NCBI GenBank assembly: GCA_028287035.1
Contig: JAQBQL010000264.1
Location: 1 to 64,000, forward strand
From: Labilithrix sp.
GTDB taxonomy: Bacteria > Myxococcota > Polyangia > Polyangiales > Polyangiaceae
Direction: 5' to 3'
Length of the DNA stretch: 64,000 nt
The position numbers and the translations under genes are program-made. This document shows positions 53,531 to 62,088 of the stretch, one piece after another (within the stretch, counting starts at the first letter, position 1; every line of letters begins with the position of its first letter). The notes beneath the pieces are model-generated. The model searched no databases, was not told where the DNA came from, and saw only the letters and a list, made by a program, of their open reading frames with translations.

Positions 53531-54601
53531 CTACGCGCGGCTGTCGTCGCTCGTGAAATCGTGGGCGCGGCGCAGCGCGCGCTGGCGGAGCTCGGCCACG
53601 TTCCTCGAGCCGGTCAGGAAGAGCGCCGTCGCGAGCTCCTCCTTGATCTTCTCGATGGCCTCGACGCCGGCCTCGATGGACTCCTCGACGGCCTTCAACA
53701 TCGGCAGCGCGCACGACACCACGTCGGCGCCGAGCGCGAGCGCCTTGGCCGCTTCGATCCCGTTCCGCAGCCCGCCCGAGGCGACGAGCGCCATGCCCGG
53801 CGGCAGGGCGCGCCGGCAGGCGACGATGCTCTCCGCGGTCGGGATCCCCCAACGTGCGAACAGCTCGCCGGTGCTCCGTCCGATGGCGCCGGCGTCGGCG
53901 CGGCGGCTCTCGATCTTCGACCACGACGTGCCGCCCGCGCCGGCCGTCTCGACGCCGGCGATGGGGAGCGTCGCCAGCTTGCGCGCGGTGGTCTCGGAGA
54001 TCCCGGACCCGACCTCCTTCACGAGCACCGGGACGCGGATCTGCGGCACCACCGACGCGATCTTCGCGAGGAGGCCCGAGAAGTCCGTGTCGCCCTCGGG
54101 CTGGATGGCCTCCTGGAGAGGATTCAGGTGGAGGTTCATCGCGTCGCAGGCGGTCATCGTGGCGATCGCGTCGATGTCGGAGGCGCCCACGCCGTAATTC
54201 AGCTGAACGGCGCCGATGTTGCCGATGAGCAGCGGCAGCTCGGGAGCGACCTCCTTCATGGCATACGACGCGCGCGCCGAGGGGTCCTCGAGGAGGCGGC
54301 GCTGCGAGCCGAGCGCGAGCCCCACCCCGCAGCGCGTCGCCGCGATGGCGAGGCGCCGGTTGATCTCGGCGGCGCGCGCGGTGCCGCCCGTCATGGCTCC
54401 GATCACGAACGGCGCGGCGAGGCGCTTCCCGAGGAAGGTCGTCTCGAGCGACACGTCACGCCTCGCGATCTCGGGGAGCGCATCGTGATCGAAGCGATAG
54501 GAACCGAAGCCGTTCCCGTCACCGGAGCGATATTCGACCTCGTCCTCGAGGCAGATCCGGATGTGCGCGTCCTTGCGCCCGGCTGTGGGAAGGTCACTCA
54601 T
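53531..54601 (-). CDS. fni: Type 2 isopentenyl-diphosphate delta-isomerase
   Basis: 356 aa FMN-dependent enzyme interconverting IPP and DMAPP. Motifs: RKDAHIRICLEDEVE, FVIGAMTGGTARAAEINRRLAIAA, ALGSQRRLLED, IGNIGAVQLNYGV, NLHLNPLQEAIQPEGD, PVLVKEVGSGIS and SGGLRNGIEAAKALALGAD. Full length. Starts the operon with the prenyl synthase and HD genes. Confidence 0.95.
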   Translation of the reverse strand: MSDLPTAGRKDAHIRICLEDEVEYRSGDGNGFGSYRFDHDALPEIARRDVSLETTFLGKRLAAPFVIGAMTGGTARAAEINRRLAIAATRCGVGLALGSQRRLLEDPSARASYAMKEVAPELPLLIGNIGAVQLNYGVGASDIDAIATMTACDAMNLHLNPLQEAIQPEGDTDFSGLLAKIASVVPQIRVPVLVKEVGSGISETTARKLATLPIAGVETAGAGGTSWSKIESRRADAGAIGRSTGELFARWGIPTAESIVACRRALPPGMALVASGGLRNGIEAAKALALGADVVSCALPMLKAVEESIEAGVEAIEKIKEELATALFLTGSRNVAELRQRALRRAHDFTSDDSRA

Positions 54602-54710
54602 GGCGCTCCGCGAAGGACCTCCTGGCACAACCCGGGCGCGGTTGCCAGCGACCTTTGCCGCTCGAGGAGGTCCGGCAGCGCCGGGCCCTCGGGTCGGTTA
54701 GGCTCGGGCC

Positions 54711-55499
54711 GTGCGCACCGTCCAGGCCGTCCGTTACGTCCTGCCCTTCAAGCAGGGCGGCTCCGTTCCGGCGCTCGTCGAGGCGGACGACCTCGGGATG
54801 TACGTCGTGAAGCTGCGCGGGGCGGCGCAGGGCGCGAAGGCGCTCGTCGCGGAGCTGCTCGGCGGCGAGATCGGCCGCGCCCTCGGGCTGCCGGTCCCGG
54901 AGATCGTGCTGGTCGAGCTCGATGCCCGGCTCTCCGACAGCGAGCCCGACCCCGAGATCGCGGTGCCGCTCGAGCGCAGCGCCGGCCTCAATCTCGGGCT
55001 CGACTACCTGCCCGGGAGCATCACGTTCGACCCGGCGGCGCGCGGCAAGAAGGTGGATCCGCGGGCCGCCTCGCTCACCGTGCTCTTCGACGCGTTCATC
55101 ACCAACGTGGACCGCACGCCGCGCAACGCGAACCTCCTTCGCTGGCACGAGCGGCTCTGGCTCATCGACCACGGCGCGTCCCTCTTCTTCCACCACGGCT
55201 GGTCGCCGGCCGCCCCGCTCGACGGCGCGGACGATCCGTTCGCGCACGTGACGAGCCACGTTCTCCTTCCCTGGGCCTCGGACCTCGAAGGCGCCGCGGC
55301 CACGCTGCGACGCGTGCTCGAAACGCCGCTCTTCCAGCGCATCGCCGCCGAGGTGCCGGACGGCTGGCTCTCACCGGAAGATGGCTTCGCGAGCCTCGAC
55401 GAGCACCGCGCCGCGTACGTGTCCTGGCTGGAGGCGCGGACCCGCGCGCTCCCACTCATCCTCGAGGAGGCCACGCGTGCCCGCGCTCGTCACGTTTGA
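54711..55499 (+). CDS. HipA-like kinase-fold protein (short, single-domain type)
   Basis: 262 aa from GTG. HipA_2-type proteins keep the kinase core without the N-terminal subdomain of classical HipA. Visible: ATP-site Lys in MYVVKLRG, LPVPEIVLVEL, LGLDYLPGS, the catalytic loop FITNVDRTPRNANLL (Asp and Asn), and the metal motif LIDHGASLFFHH. The activation Ser segment of HipA was not recognised. The stop overlaps the start of the DUF3037 gene by 23 bases, an arrangement known for these families, so they presumably act together. No HipB-like antitoxin is adjacent. Confidence 0.84.
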   Translation: MRTVQAVRYVLPFKQGGSVPALVEADDLGMYVVKLRGAAQGAKALVAELLGGEIGRALGLPVPEIVLVELDARLSDSEPDPEIAVPLERSAGLNLGLDYLPGSITFDPAARGKKVDPRAASLTVLFDAFITNVDRTPRNANLLRWHERLWLIDHGASLFFHHGWSPAAPLDGADDPFAHVTSHVLLPWASDLEGAAATLRRVLETPLFQRIAAEVPDGWLSPEDGFASLDEHRAAYVSWLEARTRALPLILEEATRARARHV

Positions 55500-55878
55500 C
55501 TACGCGATCGTCCGCGTGGTCCCGCGCGTCGAGCGCGAGGAGTTCGTGAACGTCGGCGTGCTCCTCTTCTGCCCGGAGCACGCGACGCTCGCTGCCCGCA
55601 TCGAGCTCGACGAAGCGCGGGTGCGCGCGCTCTTCGCGGACGTCGACCTCGAGCTGGTCGGCGAGCATCTCGAAGCCTTCGATCGGATCTGCCGAGGCGG
55701 CCCCGAGGGCGGGCCGATCGGCGAGCTTCCGCAGCGGGAACGGTGGCACTGGCTCGTCAACACGCGGAGCGACATGCTCCAGACCTCCGCCCCGCACGTC
55801 GGGCTGTGCGAGGCTCCTGCGCCCGCCATCGAGCGCCTGCTCGACGTCCACGTGCGGACCGCCCGGCGACCCGCCTGA
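55477..55878 (+). CDS. DUF3037 protein
   Basis: 133 aa from GTG 55477, which lies inside the HipA-like gene after GAGGAGG. The family pattern is FDYAIVRVVPRVEREEFVNVGVLLFCPE, RI.LDE.R..ALF.D.D and HWLVNTRSDMLQTSAPHVGLCEAP. Function unknown; partnership with HipA-like kinases is recurrent. Predicted cytosolic alpha/beta protein with no catalytic motif. Confidence 0.85.
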   Translation: MPALVTFDYAIVRVVPRVEREEFVNVGVLLFCPEHATLAARIELDEARVRALFADVDLELVGEHLEAFDRICRGGPEGGPIGELPQRERWHWLVNTRSDMLQTSAPHVGLCEAPAPAIERLLDVHVRTARRPA

Positions 55879-55895
55879 GAAGACCGTCGACCCGC

Positions 55896-56492
55896 TCAGC
55901 GGCGAGGAGCGCGCGGGCTGTGCGGCCCGTCAGTGAGGCTCTGGCGCTCGCGCGGCTGCGGGTCGCGCGGATCGCCGAGCAGCGGCGCCAGACGCGCGAG
56001 GAGCTCGATCTCCCCGGCGTTGATGGCGATCCCCTTCTCGACGAGGCGCTGGCGCGTCGTCTCGGAGGTCGACGGGTCGGGCGGCGGCGGAGGCGCTTCA
56101 CGCCTCGAGGCGACGAGCTCCCCGAGCACCAGGACGAGCGCATCGTTGTCGAACGGCTTCGTCACGTGGACGACGAACCCCGCGTCGGCCGACCGAGCGC
56201 GGTCCCGCTCGGAGGCATGGCCGGTCACGGCGAGCGCCGGGGTTGCCGCATAGGCGCCGATCGCGCGAAGGGCGGCGAGCAGCTCGTAGCCGTCCATGTC
56301 CGGCAGGGTGATGTCCAGCAGGACGAGGTCAGCCGCGAAGGAGGTGGCGAGGTCGAGAACCTCGGCCGCGGTATTTCCCGTCCGCACGTCGGCCCCAGCG
56401 CTCTCGAGGACCATCGCGAGGAGGTCCGCGCTGTCGACGTGGTCGTCGGCGACCACGATCGCGGCGCCTTGCAGCGTGCTCTTCCGGGCCAT
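55896..56492 (-). CDS. Response regulator with a short C-terminal extension
   Basis: 198 aa. Receiver at about 8-130: VVADDHVDSADLL, phosphoacceptor Asp60 in LVLLDITLPDMDG, Thr of ALAVTGHAS and Lys of VTKPFDND. The tail (130-198) is proline-rich then helical, without a known output domain. Converges with DUF3037 and is divergent from the glutaredoxin gene. Confidence 0.9.
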   Translation of the reverse strand: MARKSTLQGAAIVVADDHVDSADLLAMVLESAGADVRTGNTAAEVLDLATSFAADLVLLDITLPDMDGYELLAALRAIGAYAATPALAVTGHASERDRARSADAGFVVHVTKPFDNDALVLVLGELVASRREAPPPPPDPSTSETTRQRLVEKGIAINAGEIELLARLAPLLGDPRDPQPRERQSLTDGPHSPRAPRR

Positions 56493-56590
56493 GGCCGGTC
56501 TCCAGTAGCCGTTGTCGAGCCTCGTCGCCAGCTCTTCCTCACCACCTAACCCTTGACGGCCCGGGAGCGCGGCGTAGATCGTCTGACCAC

Positions 56591-57514
56591 ATGGCCCTCT
56601 CCGATCAGCAGCGGCAGCATTTCGACGACCTCGTGAAGAAGCACAAGGTGGTGCTGTTCATGAAGGGGAACAAGCACTTCCCCCAGTGCGGGTTCTCCGC
56701 CCAGGTCATCGGCATCCTGAAGGAGACCGGGGTGCCCTTCGAGACCGTGAACGTCCTTTCCGACCCGACGGTGCGCGACGGCATCAAGGAATATTCGAGC
56801 TGGCCGACCATCCCCCAGCTCTACGTGGACGGCGAGTTCCTCGGCGGCTGCGACATCGTGAAGGAGATGTTCGCCGCCGGCGATCTCCAGAAGAAGCTCG
56901 GCGTCGTGGAGAAGCCGGTCGCCCCGCCGAAGATCACGCTGGACGACGGAGCGGCGAAGGCCGTGAAGGATGCGGACGAGGGCAACGGCGAGCACCTCCG
57001 CCTCGAGATCAGCGACAGCTTCCAGTACGAGCTCTACTTCGGTCCAAAGCAGGCCGGCGACATCGAGGTCGTCTCGAACGGCGTCACCGTCCTCTTCGAC
57101 AAGGCGAGCGCCAAGCGCGCCGACGGCCTGAAGGTGCAGTGGGTCCCCACCGGGGACGGCGGCGCGTTCAAGATCGAGAACCCGAACGAGCCCGCGCGCG
57201 TGAAGGTCCTGAGCGCCCCCGAGCTCAAGGCGTGGATGGACGAGGGCAAGACGTTCGAGCTCTTCGACGTGCGCACCGAGGAAGAGCGCGCGACCGCCAA
57301 GATCCCGGGCTCCCGGATCCTGGACGATGCGGGCGAGAAGGCGCTCCTCGGCCTCGCCAAGGACACCCCCATCGTCTTCGGCTGCCACCACGGCATGCGG
57401 AGCCGCACCGCCGCCGAGAAGTTCCTGCGCCAGGGGTTCACGAACCTCTACAACCTCGAGGGCGGCATCGACGCGTGGTCCCAGAAGGTCGATCCGAGCG
57501 TCGCCCGGTACTAA
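56591..57514 (+). CDS. Three-domain monothiol glutaredoxin / degenerate IscA-like / rhodanese
   Basis: 307 aa. Residues 1-105 are a Grx4-type monothiol glutaredoxin with CGFS (33-36) and WPTIPQLYVDGEFLGGCDI, which binds [2Fe-2S] with glutathione. Residues about 113-202 have an IscA/HesB-like fold (ITLDDGAAKAVKDA, VTVLFDKASAKRADGLKVQWV, FKIENPN) but all three Fe-S cysteines of IscA are missing. Residues about 203-307 are a rhodanese domain (ELFDVRTEEE, active-site Cys265 in GCHHGMRS). The next gene is BolA, the usual glutaredoxin partner in iron sensing and cluster transfer. Role in Fe-S cluster handling is well supported by family; the middle domain is probably a scaffold. Confidence 0.92.
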   Translation: MALSDQQRQHFDDLVKKHKVVLFMKGNKHFPQCGFSAQVIGILKETGVPFETVNVLSDPTVRDGIKEYSSWPTIPQLYVDGEFLGGCDIVKEMFAAGDLQKKLGVVEKPVAPPKITLDDGAAKAVKDADEGNGEHLRLEISDSFQYELYFGPKQAGDIEVVSNGVTVLFDKASAKRADGLKVQWVPTGDGGAFKIENPNEPARVKVLSAPELKAWMDEGKTFELFDVRTEEERATAKIPGSRILDDAGEKALLGLAKDTPIVFGCHHGMRSRTAAEKFLRQGFTNLYNLEGGIDAWSQKVDPSVARY

Positions 57515-57528
57515 GCTAGGCTGCGCGC

Positions 57529-57765
57529 ATGGCAATCGAAGACACGATGAAGGCGGCGATCCTGGAGAAGATCCCGGGCGCCGCGGTGGACGTCGGCGCG
57601 GGCTCGGGCGGCGGTCACTTCACGGTGCAGGTCGTCTCGCCGGTGTTCGAGGGCAAGAGCCTGCTCGAGAGCCAGCGCCTCGTGCTCGGCGCGATCGCCC
57701 ACCTGATGAAGGGGGACGGCGCACCCGTCCACGCGATCGACAGCCTGAAGACCCGCACGTCCTGA
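57529..57765 (+). CDS. BolA-family protein
   Basis: 78 aa: MKAAILEKIPGAAVDVGAG, HFTVQVVSPVFEGKSLLESQRLVLGAIAHLMKG and the C-terminal VHAIDSLKT with the conserved His that helps bind a cluster with CGFS glutaredoxins. Begins 14 bases after the glutaredoxin-rhodanese gene. IbaG/BolA-type by length. Confidence 0.92.
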   Translation: MAIEDTMKAAILEKIPGAAVDVGAGSGGGHFTVQVVSPVFEGKSLLESQRLVLGAIAHLMKGDGAPVHAIDSLKTRTS

Positions 57766-57783
57766 AGACCCTCAGGTCCTGAG

Positions 57784-58548
57784 TCACAGCGTGTTGCCGC
57801 TGCCGCCGCGCGGGCCCCTGGTCCCCGACGGCGGCTGCATCACGGGCTTCCCCATGCGGACCGGGTGCTTCGGCGGCGGCGTCAAGCGGCCGATGGGTAT
57901 GGCGGTCGCGTCCGTGGGGACCGGCGCTGCTGTCGAGGGGAGCGCCGGCTCGCCCATCACCGGCGGCACCGTGATCGTGGTCACGTCCCGCGCCACGTCG
58001 GGCGCCTCGTCGTGGATGGCGCCTAGGGTGGCCTGCTGCCGGTTCGTGTAGAGCAGCGCCGCCGCCGCCATCGCCCCTGCGCCCGCCACCGCCATCGCGA
58101 GGCTCTTGCGCTGCTTCTTCTTCACGCCGACCGCGCAGTCCTGGGTCATCACCGTGCCGTCCGCGCGCTGGTAGAACCGCACGCAGAGGTCGTTCCCGAG
58201 TCGCTCCGCGAGCAGCTGCTCCGCCTCGTGCGCGAGCATCGCGGACAGGTTGAACACGTTCTTCTGGCAGCCGCCGCAGAAGCGCACGCGCTCGTCGCCG
58301 ACCATGTCCTGCCACGTCATCGTGCACGGGCTCGCGATCTTGACCTGATCGAGCATCGGCAGCGGGCGCCGCGCCGGGCGGTGCGCGGCGAGGCTGGCAT
58401 CGACGGCCGCGAGCTCGTGGGCGAGCTGCATCTCGCGCGCCCGCGTCGCCTCGAGGCCCTGCGTCATGGCGGAGATCCGGGAGAGCTCCGCGGTGAGCTG
58501 GGCGCGCCGCGCCGCGAGGGCCTCCTGCTCCGGGACGGGCCGGCTCAC
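57784..58548 (-). CDS. Coiled-coil, CxxC-domain membrane protein (paralogue 2)
   Basis: 254 aa from GTG 58548 overlapping the previous stop as GTGA. N-terminal coiled coil (AARRAQLTAELSRISAM to about residue 58), then a conserved small domain with Cys75 (ASPC), W79, RVRFC91xxC94.KNVFNLSAM, LC122VRFYQRADGTV.TQDC138, a single membrane helix (about 150-168) and a Pro-rich tail outside or inside. The five Cys occur at the same spacing as in the upstream paralogue. This domain is recurrent in myxobacterial proteins but I know no function; a metal- or disulfide-stabilised knuckle is likely. Confidence 0.78.
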   Translation of the reverse strand: MSRPVPEQEALAARRAQLTAELSRISAMTQGLEATRAREMQLAHELAAVDASLAAHRPARRPLPMLDQVKIASPCTMTWQDMVGDERVRFCGGCQKNVFNLSAMLAHEAEQLLAERLGNDLCVRFYQRADGTVMTQDCAVGVKKKQRKSLAMAVAGAGAMAAAALLYTNRQQATLGAIHDEAPDVARDVTTITVPPVMGEPALPSTAAPVPTDATAIPIGRLTPPPKHPVRMGKPVMQPPSGTRGPRGGSGNTL

Positions 58549-59240
58549 TTCGCCACCTTCGCCGGCTTGTGCTTCTGCGGAACCGGCGGAGGAGGGAGGA
58601 CCGGGGCCACGGTGCCCATCGTCATCGGGACGACCTCCTGCAGGGGCGGCGTGATGACGGGCGGATCGATAGGCGGCTCGTAGGCGACCGCTCCGGTCAT
58701 GGGCTGCAGCGTTCCCTGGGCCCGCGTCCCGAACATCGCGGCGGCCGAGGCCGCCACCAGGGCGCCCGCGCCGGCGACCGCGAAGGCGAGCCTCTTGCGC
58801 TGCTTCGACTTCACGCCGACCGGGCAGTCCTGCGTAAGCACCGTACCGTCGGCCCGCTGGTAGAACCGGACGCAGAGGTCGCCGCCGGCGTGGGACTGGA
58901 GCAGCGCCTCGGCCTCGTCGCGCGCCATGGCCGAAAGGTTGAAGACGTTCTTCTCGCACGAGAGGCAGAAGCGCACGCGCTCGTTGCCCATCATCTCGTT
59001 CCAGTCGGCCTTGCACGGCGAGGCGACCTTCACCTCCTCGAGCAGCGGGAGCCCGCGCCGGGAGGACGCCCCCGCGTGGAGGCGCTGGTCGACGTCCGCG
59101 AGCTCACGCGCCAGCTCCGCCTGCCGGGCGCGGAGCTGATCGAGGCCGAACGTCTCGCCGCGAAGCCGGGCGAGCTCGCCTTCGAGGGAGGTCTTGCGTT
59201 CGCGAAGGGCGTCGGTCTCGCTGCGGTAGGGCGTCGGCAC
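58545..59240 (-). CDS. Coiled-coil, CxxC-domain membrane protein (paralogue 1)
   Basis: 231 aa from GTG 59240. Same order as its downstream neighbour: coiled coil (DALRERKTSLEGELARLRGET...), Cys76 in VASPC, W80, RVRFC92LSC95EKNVFNLSAM, LC123VRFYQRADGTVLTQDC139, a hydrophobic helix (about 151-170) and a proline-rich tail ending PVPQKHKPAKVAK. The two overlap by 4 bases and probably make hetero-oligomers. The tandem arises from gene duplication. Function unknown. Confidence 0.78.
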   Translation of the reverse strand: MPTPYRSETDALRERKTSLEGELARLRGETFGLDQLRARQAELARELADVDQRLHAGASSRRGLPLLEEVKVASPCKADWNEMMGNERVRFCLSCEKNVFNLSAMARDEAEALLQSHAGGDLCVRFYQRADGTVLTQDCPVGVKSKQRKRLAFAVAGAGALVAASAAAMFGTRAQGTLQPMTGAVAYEPPIDPPVITPPLQEVVPMTMGTVAPVLPPPPVPQKHKPAKVAK

Positions 59241-59295
59241 GGGCGGCTACAACGGACCGCTCGCGCCTTCGATCTACGCGGGGCGAAAGTTCCGA

Positions 59296-61092
59296 TCAGC
59301 TGCCGTCCGGCGGGTACAAGGCCTCGATCTCACGCTTGTATTTCGCGTTCACGGCCTTGCGCTTCAACTTCATCGTGGGGGTCAGCTCGCCGCCGTCGAT
59401 CGTGAACTCGCAGGGGAGGATGGCGAAGCGCTTGATGGTCTGTACGCGCGCGAGCTTGTCGTTCACCGAGGCGATCTGCCTGTCGACGTGGCCGCGGAAG
59501 ATCTCGCAGGTCGCGGCGTCCTCCGCGGTGCGGGCCGGGCTGCCGGCCACCGCCGCCTCGGCCGCGACGCGCTCCGGATCGAGCGTCAGCAGCGCGGCCA
59601 CGTACTTCCTCCGGTCGCCGACCACCACCGCGTGCTGGATGATCGGGATGCTCTTCAGGTGGCCCTCGAGCAGCTGCGGCGCGATGTTCTCGCCGCCGGC
59701 GGTGATGAGCAGGTCCTTCTTCCGGTCGGTGATGCGGAGGAAGCCGTCGACATCGATCGCGCCGATATCCCCCGAGTGGAGCCAGCCCTCGTCGTCGAGG
59801 GCCTCCTTCGTGGCCTCGGCGTCCTTCAAGTACCCCTTGAAGACGTGCTTGCCGCGCATCAGGACCTCTCCGTCGCTCGCGATGACGAGCTCGGTCCCGG
59901 GAAGCCTCCGGCCGCAGGTCCCGGTGCGATAGCGCTCCGGGAGCGACACCGTCGCCGGTCCCGTGCACTCGCTCATCCCGTAGACCTCGAGCAGCGGGAT
60001 GCCGAGGGCGAGAAAGAAGTCGAGCGTGTCACGCGAGATGGGCGCGGCGGCGGTCACGCACACGCGGCAGCGATCGAGGCCGAGCCGCTTGCGCACGGCG
60101 TCGAACACGAGGCGCTTCGCGACCGGATAGAGCAGCGGCTTCTTCGCCCCCCGCTGCTCGGCGAGGCCGCCGGCCAGGCCGACGCGTCGCGCCCACGCCA
60201 CCAGCTTCTTCCGGAGCGGCGGGCCGCTCGCGCCGGCCGCCTGCATGCGGGCCTGGATCTTCTCCCAGACGCGAGGGACGCCCATGAACAGCGTCGGACG
60301 GACCTCGGGGAGCGCTTCGCCGAGCTTCTCGACGCTCTCCACGAAGTACACGAGCGACCCGACCTTCATGGGACCGTGGATGGTGAGGATCTGCTCGGCG
60401 ACGTGGCTGAGCGGGAGGTAGCTCAGCGTCACGTCGTCGGGGGTGAAGTCGAGGGTGTCGAGGGCGGTCCCCGCGGTCCACACGCAGTTGGTGTGGGTGA
60501 TCATCACCGCCTTCGGCTCGCCGGTGGTGCCGGACGTGTAGATCAGCGTGCAGACGTCGTCCGGCCTCTGCTCGGCCATCCGCGCCTCGAGGGCCGCGTC
60601 GGGAAGCTCGTCGCCGAGGGCGAGGAGCTCGCGCCACGAGAGCACCCGCAGCGCCGTGTCGCCGCCCGACGTGGCGGGTAGCCCGAGCATCTGCACGACG
60701 ACCTCGAGCTTCGGCAGCCGCTCCTTCTCGGCGACGAGCTTCGCCACCTGCTCGGGCGTGTCGGCGAACGCCACGCGCGCCTCGCAGTGCGCCGTGACGT
60801 ACGCGACCTGCGCCGGGCTGCTCGTCGTGTAGATCCCGGCGGGCATCGCCCCGGCATGGATCGCCCCGAGGTCGGCAATCAGCCACTCGGGCGAGTTCTG
60901 CCCGAGCAGGCTCACGCCTTCGCCCTTCGTGACGCCGAGCTTCATCAGCGCCTTGGCGACGCGGCGCGCGTCGGTCGCGTACTCCTTCCACGTGGTCGTC
61001 TGCCACGCGCCGTTGCGCTTCGCGCGGAAGGCCGGGCGGCTCCCGTACTTCGCCGCCGTCTCTGCCAGGACCTCGAAGACGAGCGTCGCCAT
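59296..61092 (-). CDS. Long-chain fatty-acid CoA ligase
   Basis: 598 aa AMP-forming acyl-CoA synthetase of the FadD15/ACSL type. AMP motif YTSGTTGEPKAV, then THTNCVWT, SYLPLSHVAEQI, YGMSECTGP, GWLHSGDIG, ITDRKKDLLITAGGENIAPQ and the C-terminal VQTIKRFAILPCEFTIDGGELTPTMKLKRKAVNAKY, typical for long-chain enzymes. Start ATG 61092. Divergent from the SUMF1-like gene. Confidence 0.93.
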   Translation of the reverse strand: MATLVFEVLAETAAKYGSRPAFRAKRNGAWQTTTWKEYATDARRVAKALMKLGVTKGEGVSLLGQNSPEWLIADLGAIHAGAMPAGIYTTSSPAQVAYVTAHCEARVAFADTPEQVAKLVAEKERLPKLEVVVQMLGLPATSGGDTALRVLSWRELLALGDELPDAALEARMAEQRPDDVCTLIYTSGTTGEPKAVMITHTNCVWTAGTALDTLDFTPDDVTLSYLPLSHVAEQILTIHGPMKVGSLVYFVESVEKLGEALPEVRPTLFMGVPRVWEKIQARMQAAGASGPPLRKKLVAWARRVGLAGGLAEQRGAKKPLLYPVAKRLVFDAVRKRLGLDRCRVCVTAAAPISRDTLDFFLALGIPLLEVYGMSECTGPATVSLPERYRTGTCGRRLPGTELVIASDGEVLMRGKHVFKGYLKDAEATKEALDDEGWLHSGDIGAIDVDGFLRITDRKKDLLITAGGENIAPQLLEGHLKSIPIIQHAVVVGDRRKYVAALLTLDPERVAAEAAVAGSPARTAEDAATCEIFRGHVDRQIASVNDKLARVQTIKRFAILPCEFTIDGGELTPTMKLKRKAVNAKYKREIEALYPPDGS

Positions 61093-61226
61093 GATGCGGG
61101 ATGTTAGTGCTCGCCCGAAGCCGGCGTCGAGCCGCGGCCCGAGCTCGGCCGCCAGTCCCACGCTCCGCCGCGCTGCGCCAAGCGCGGCTTTGTGGCCCGT
61201 CGGCCCGCGGTCGGTCATCCTTTGAT

Positions 61227-62081
61227 GTGGAGGATGAAGTCCTGTCTCTCCACTTCCCGAAGATCGCCGCAAATACCCTGACGATCGTGACCGCCCTCCT
61301 GGGGCTCGCGATGCGTTCTCCTGCCGCCGAGCACGGCGCGCCCGCTGCGCCCGCGCCCGCGCCCGCGCCCGCCCTCGCCCCGTCCGCGCCGGCCGCCGTC
61401 CGCGAGCTGAGCGCCGCGCCGGGCACGCGCTCCCCCTGCGCGAGCGGGATGGTGCTCGTCGACGGCGACTACTGCCCCGAGCCCGAGCAGGTCTGCCTGA
61501 AGTGGCTCGACCCGCCGCCCTACGACAACCTGCGGTGCGGCGAGTTCAAGAAGCCTGCATCCTGCAAGGTCCCGCGCGTTCATCGACGGTACTGCGTGGA
61601 TCGCGACGAGTATGCCGAGCCCGCGGCGAGCGTCGCCGAGGCCCTCCCGCTCGTGAACAAGACCTGGACCGAGGCGAAGGGCCTGTGCGAGCAGCGCGGC
61701 GCGCGATTGTGCAAGGAGAGCGAATGGGAGTTCGCCTGCGAGGGGGAGGCGATGCTCCCCTACCCGTACGGGTTCTCGCGCGAGGCGGGCATGTGCAACA
61801 TCGACCGCACCGATCTCGGCGGCGCCGGCGACAAGCTCACCGATCACCGCGCGTCGGCGGGATCGTTCCCCGGCTGCACGAGCCCGTTCGGCGCGCACCA
61901 CATGACCGGCAACGTCGACGAGTGGGCGGAACGCGAGGGCGCGACGGCTCCGCACCGCTCGGCGCTCCGTGGTGGATGGTGGCTTCCCGGCCGCAATCGG
62001 TGCCGCGCCGCCACCCTGCACCACGACGAGAATTACGGCGCCAAGCAGGTCGGCTTCCGCTGCTGCGCCGACGCCGGCTGA
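61227..62081 (+). CDS. Formylglycine-generating-enzyme-like (SUMF1 domain) secreted protein
   Basis: About 284 aa from GTG 61227, though GTG 61287 (just before a hydrophobic TALLGLAMRS) is also possible; the start is uncertain. N-terminal hydrophobic/Ala-Pro-rich segment, then a SUMF1-type domain: SGMVLVDGDYCPEPEQVCLKW, YCVDRDEYAEP, KTWTEAKGLCEQRGARLCKESEWEFACEG, then GNVDEWAEREG and LRGGWWLPGRNRCRAATLHHDENYGAKQVGFRC. The formylglycine-forming Cys pair of true FGE was not recognised in its usual context, so it may be a lectin-like member. Secreted or lipidated by N-terminus. Confidence 0.78.
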   Translation: MEDEVLSLHFPKIAANTLTIVTALLGLAMRSPAAEHGAPAAPAPAPAPALAPSAPAAVRELSAAPGTRSPCASGMVLVDGDYCPEPEQVCLKWLDPPPYDNLRCGEFKKPASCKVPRVHRRYCVDRDEYAEPAASVAEALPLVNKTWTEAKGLCEQRGARLCKESEWEFACEGEAMLPYPYGFSREAGMCNIDRTDLGGAGDKLTDHRASAGSFPGCTSPFGAHHMTGNVDEWAEREGATAPHRSALRGGWWLPGRNRCRAATLHHDENYGAKQVGFRCCADAG

Positions 62082-62088
62082 CCGTCGG

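Noticed and set aside
51917..55549. A 1210-codon plus-strand frame, the longest in the window.
   Set aside because: Runs opposite the HD, prenyl synthase and IPP isomerase genes and then out of frame over the HipA-like gene; composition typical of a shadow frame.
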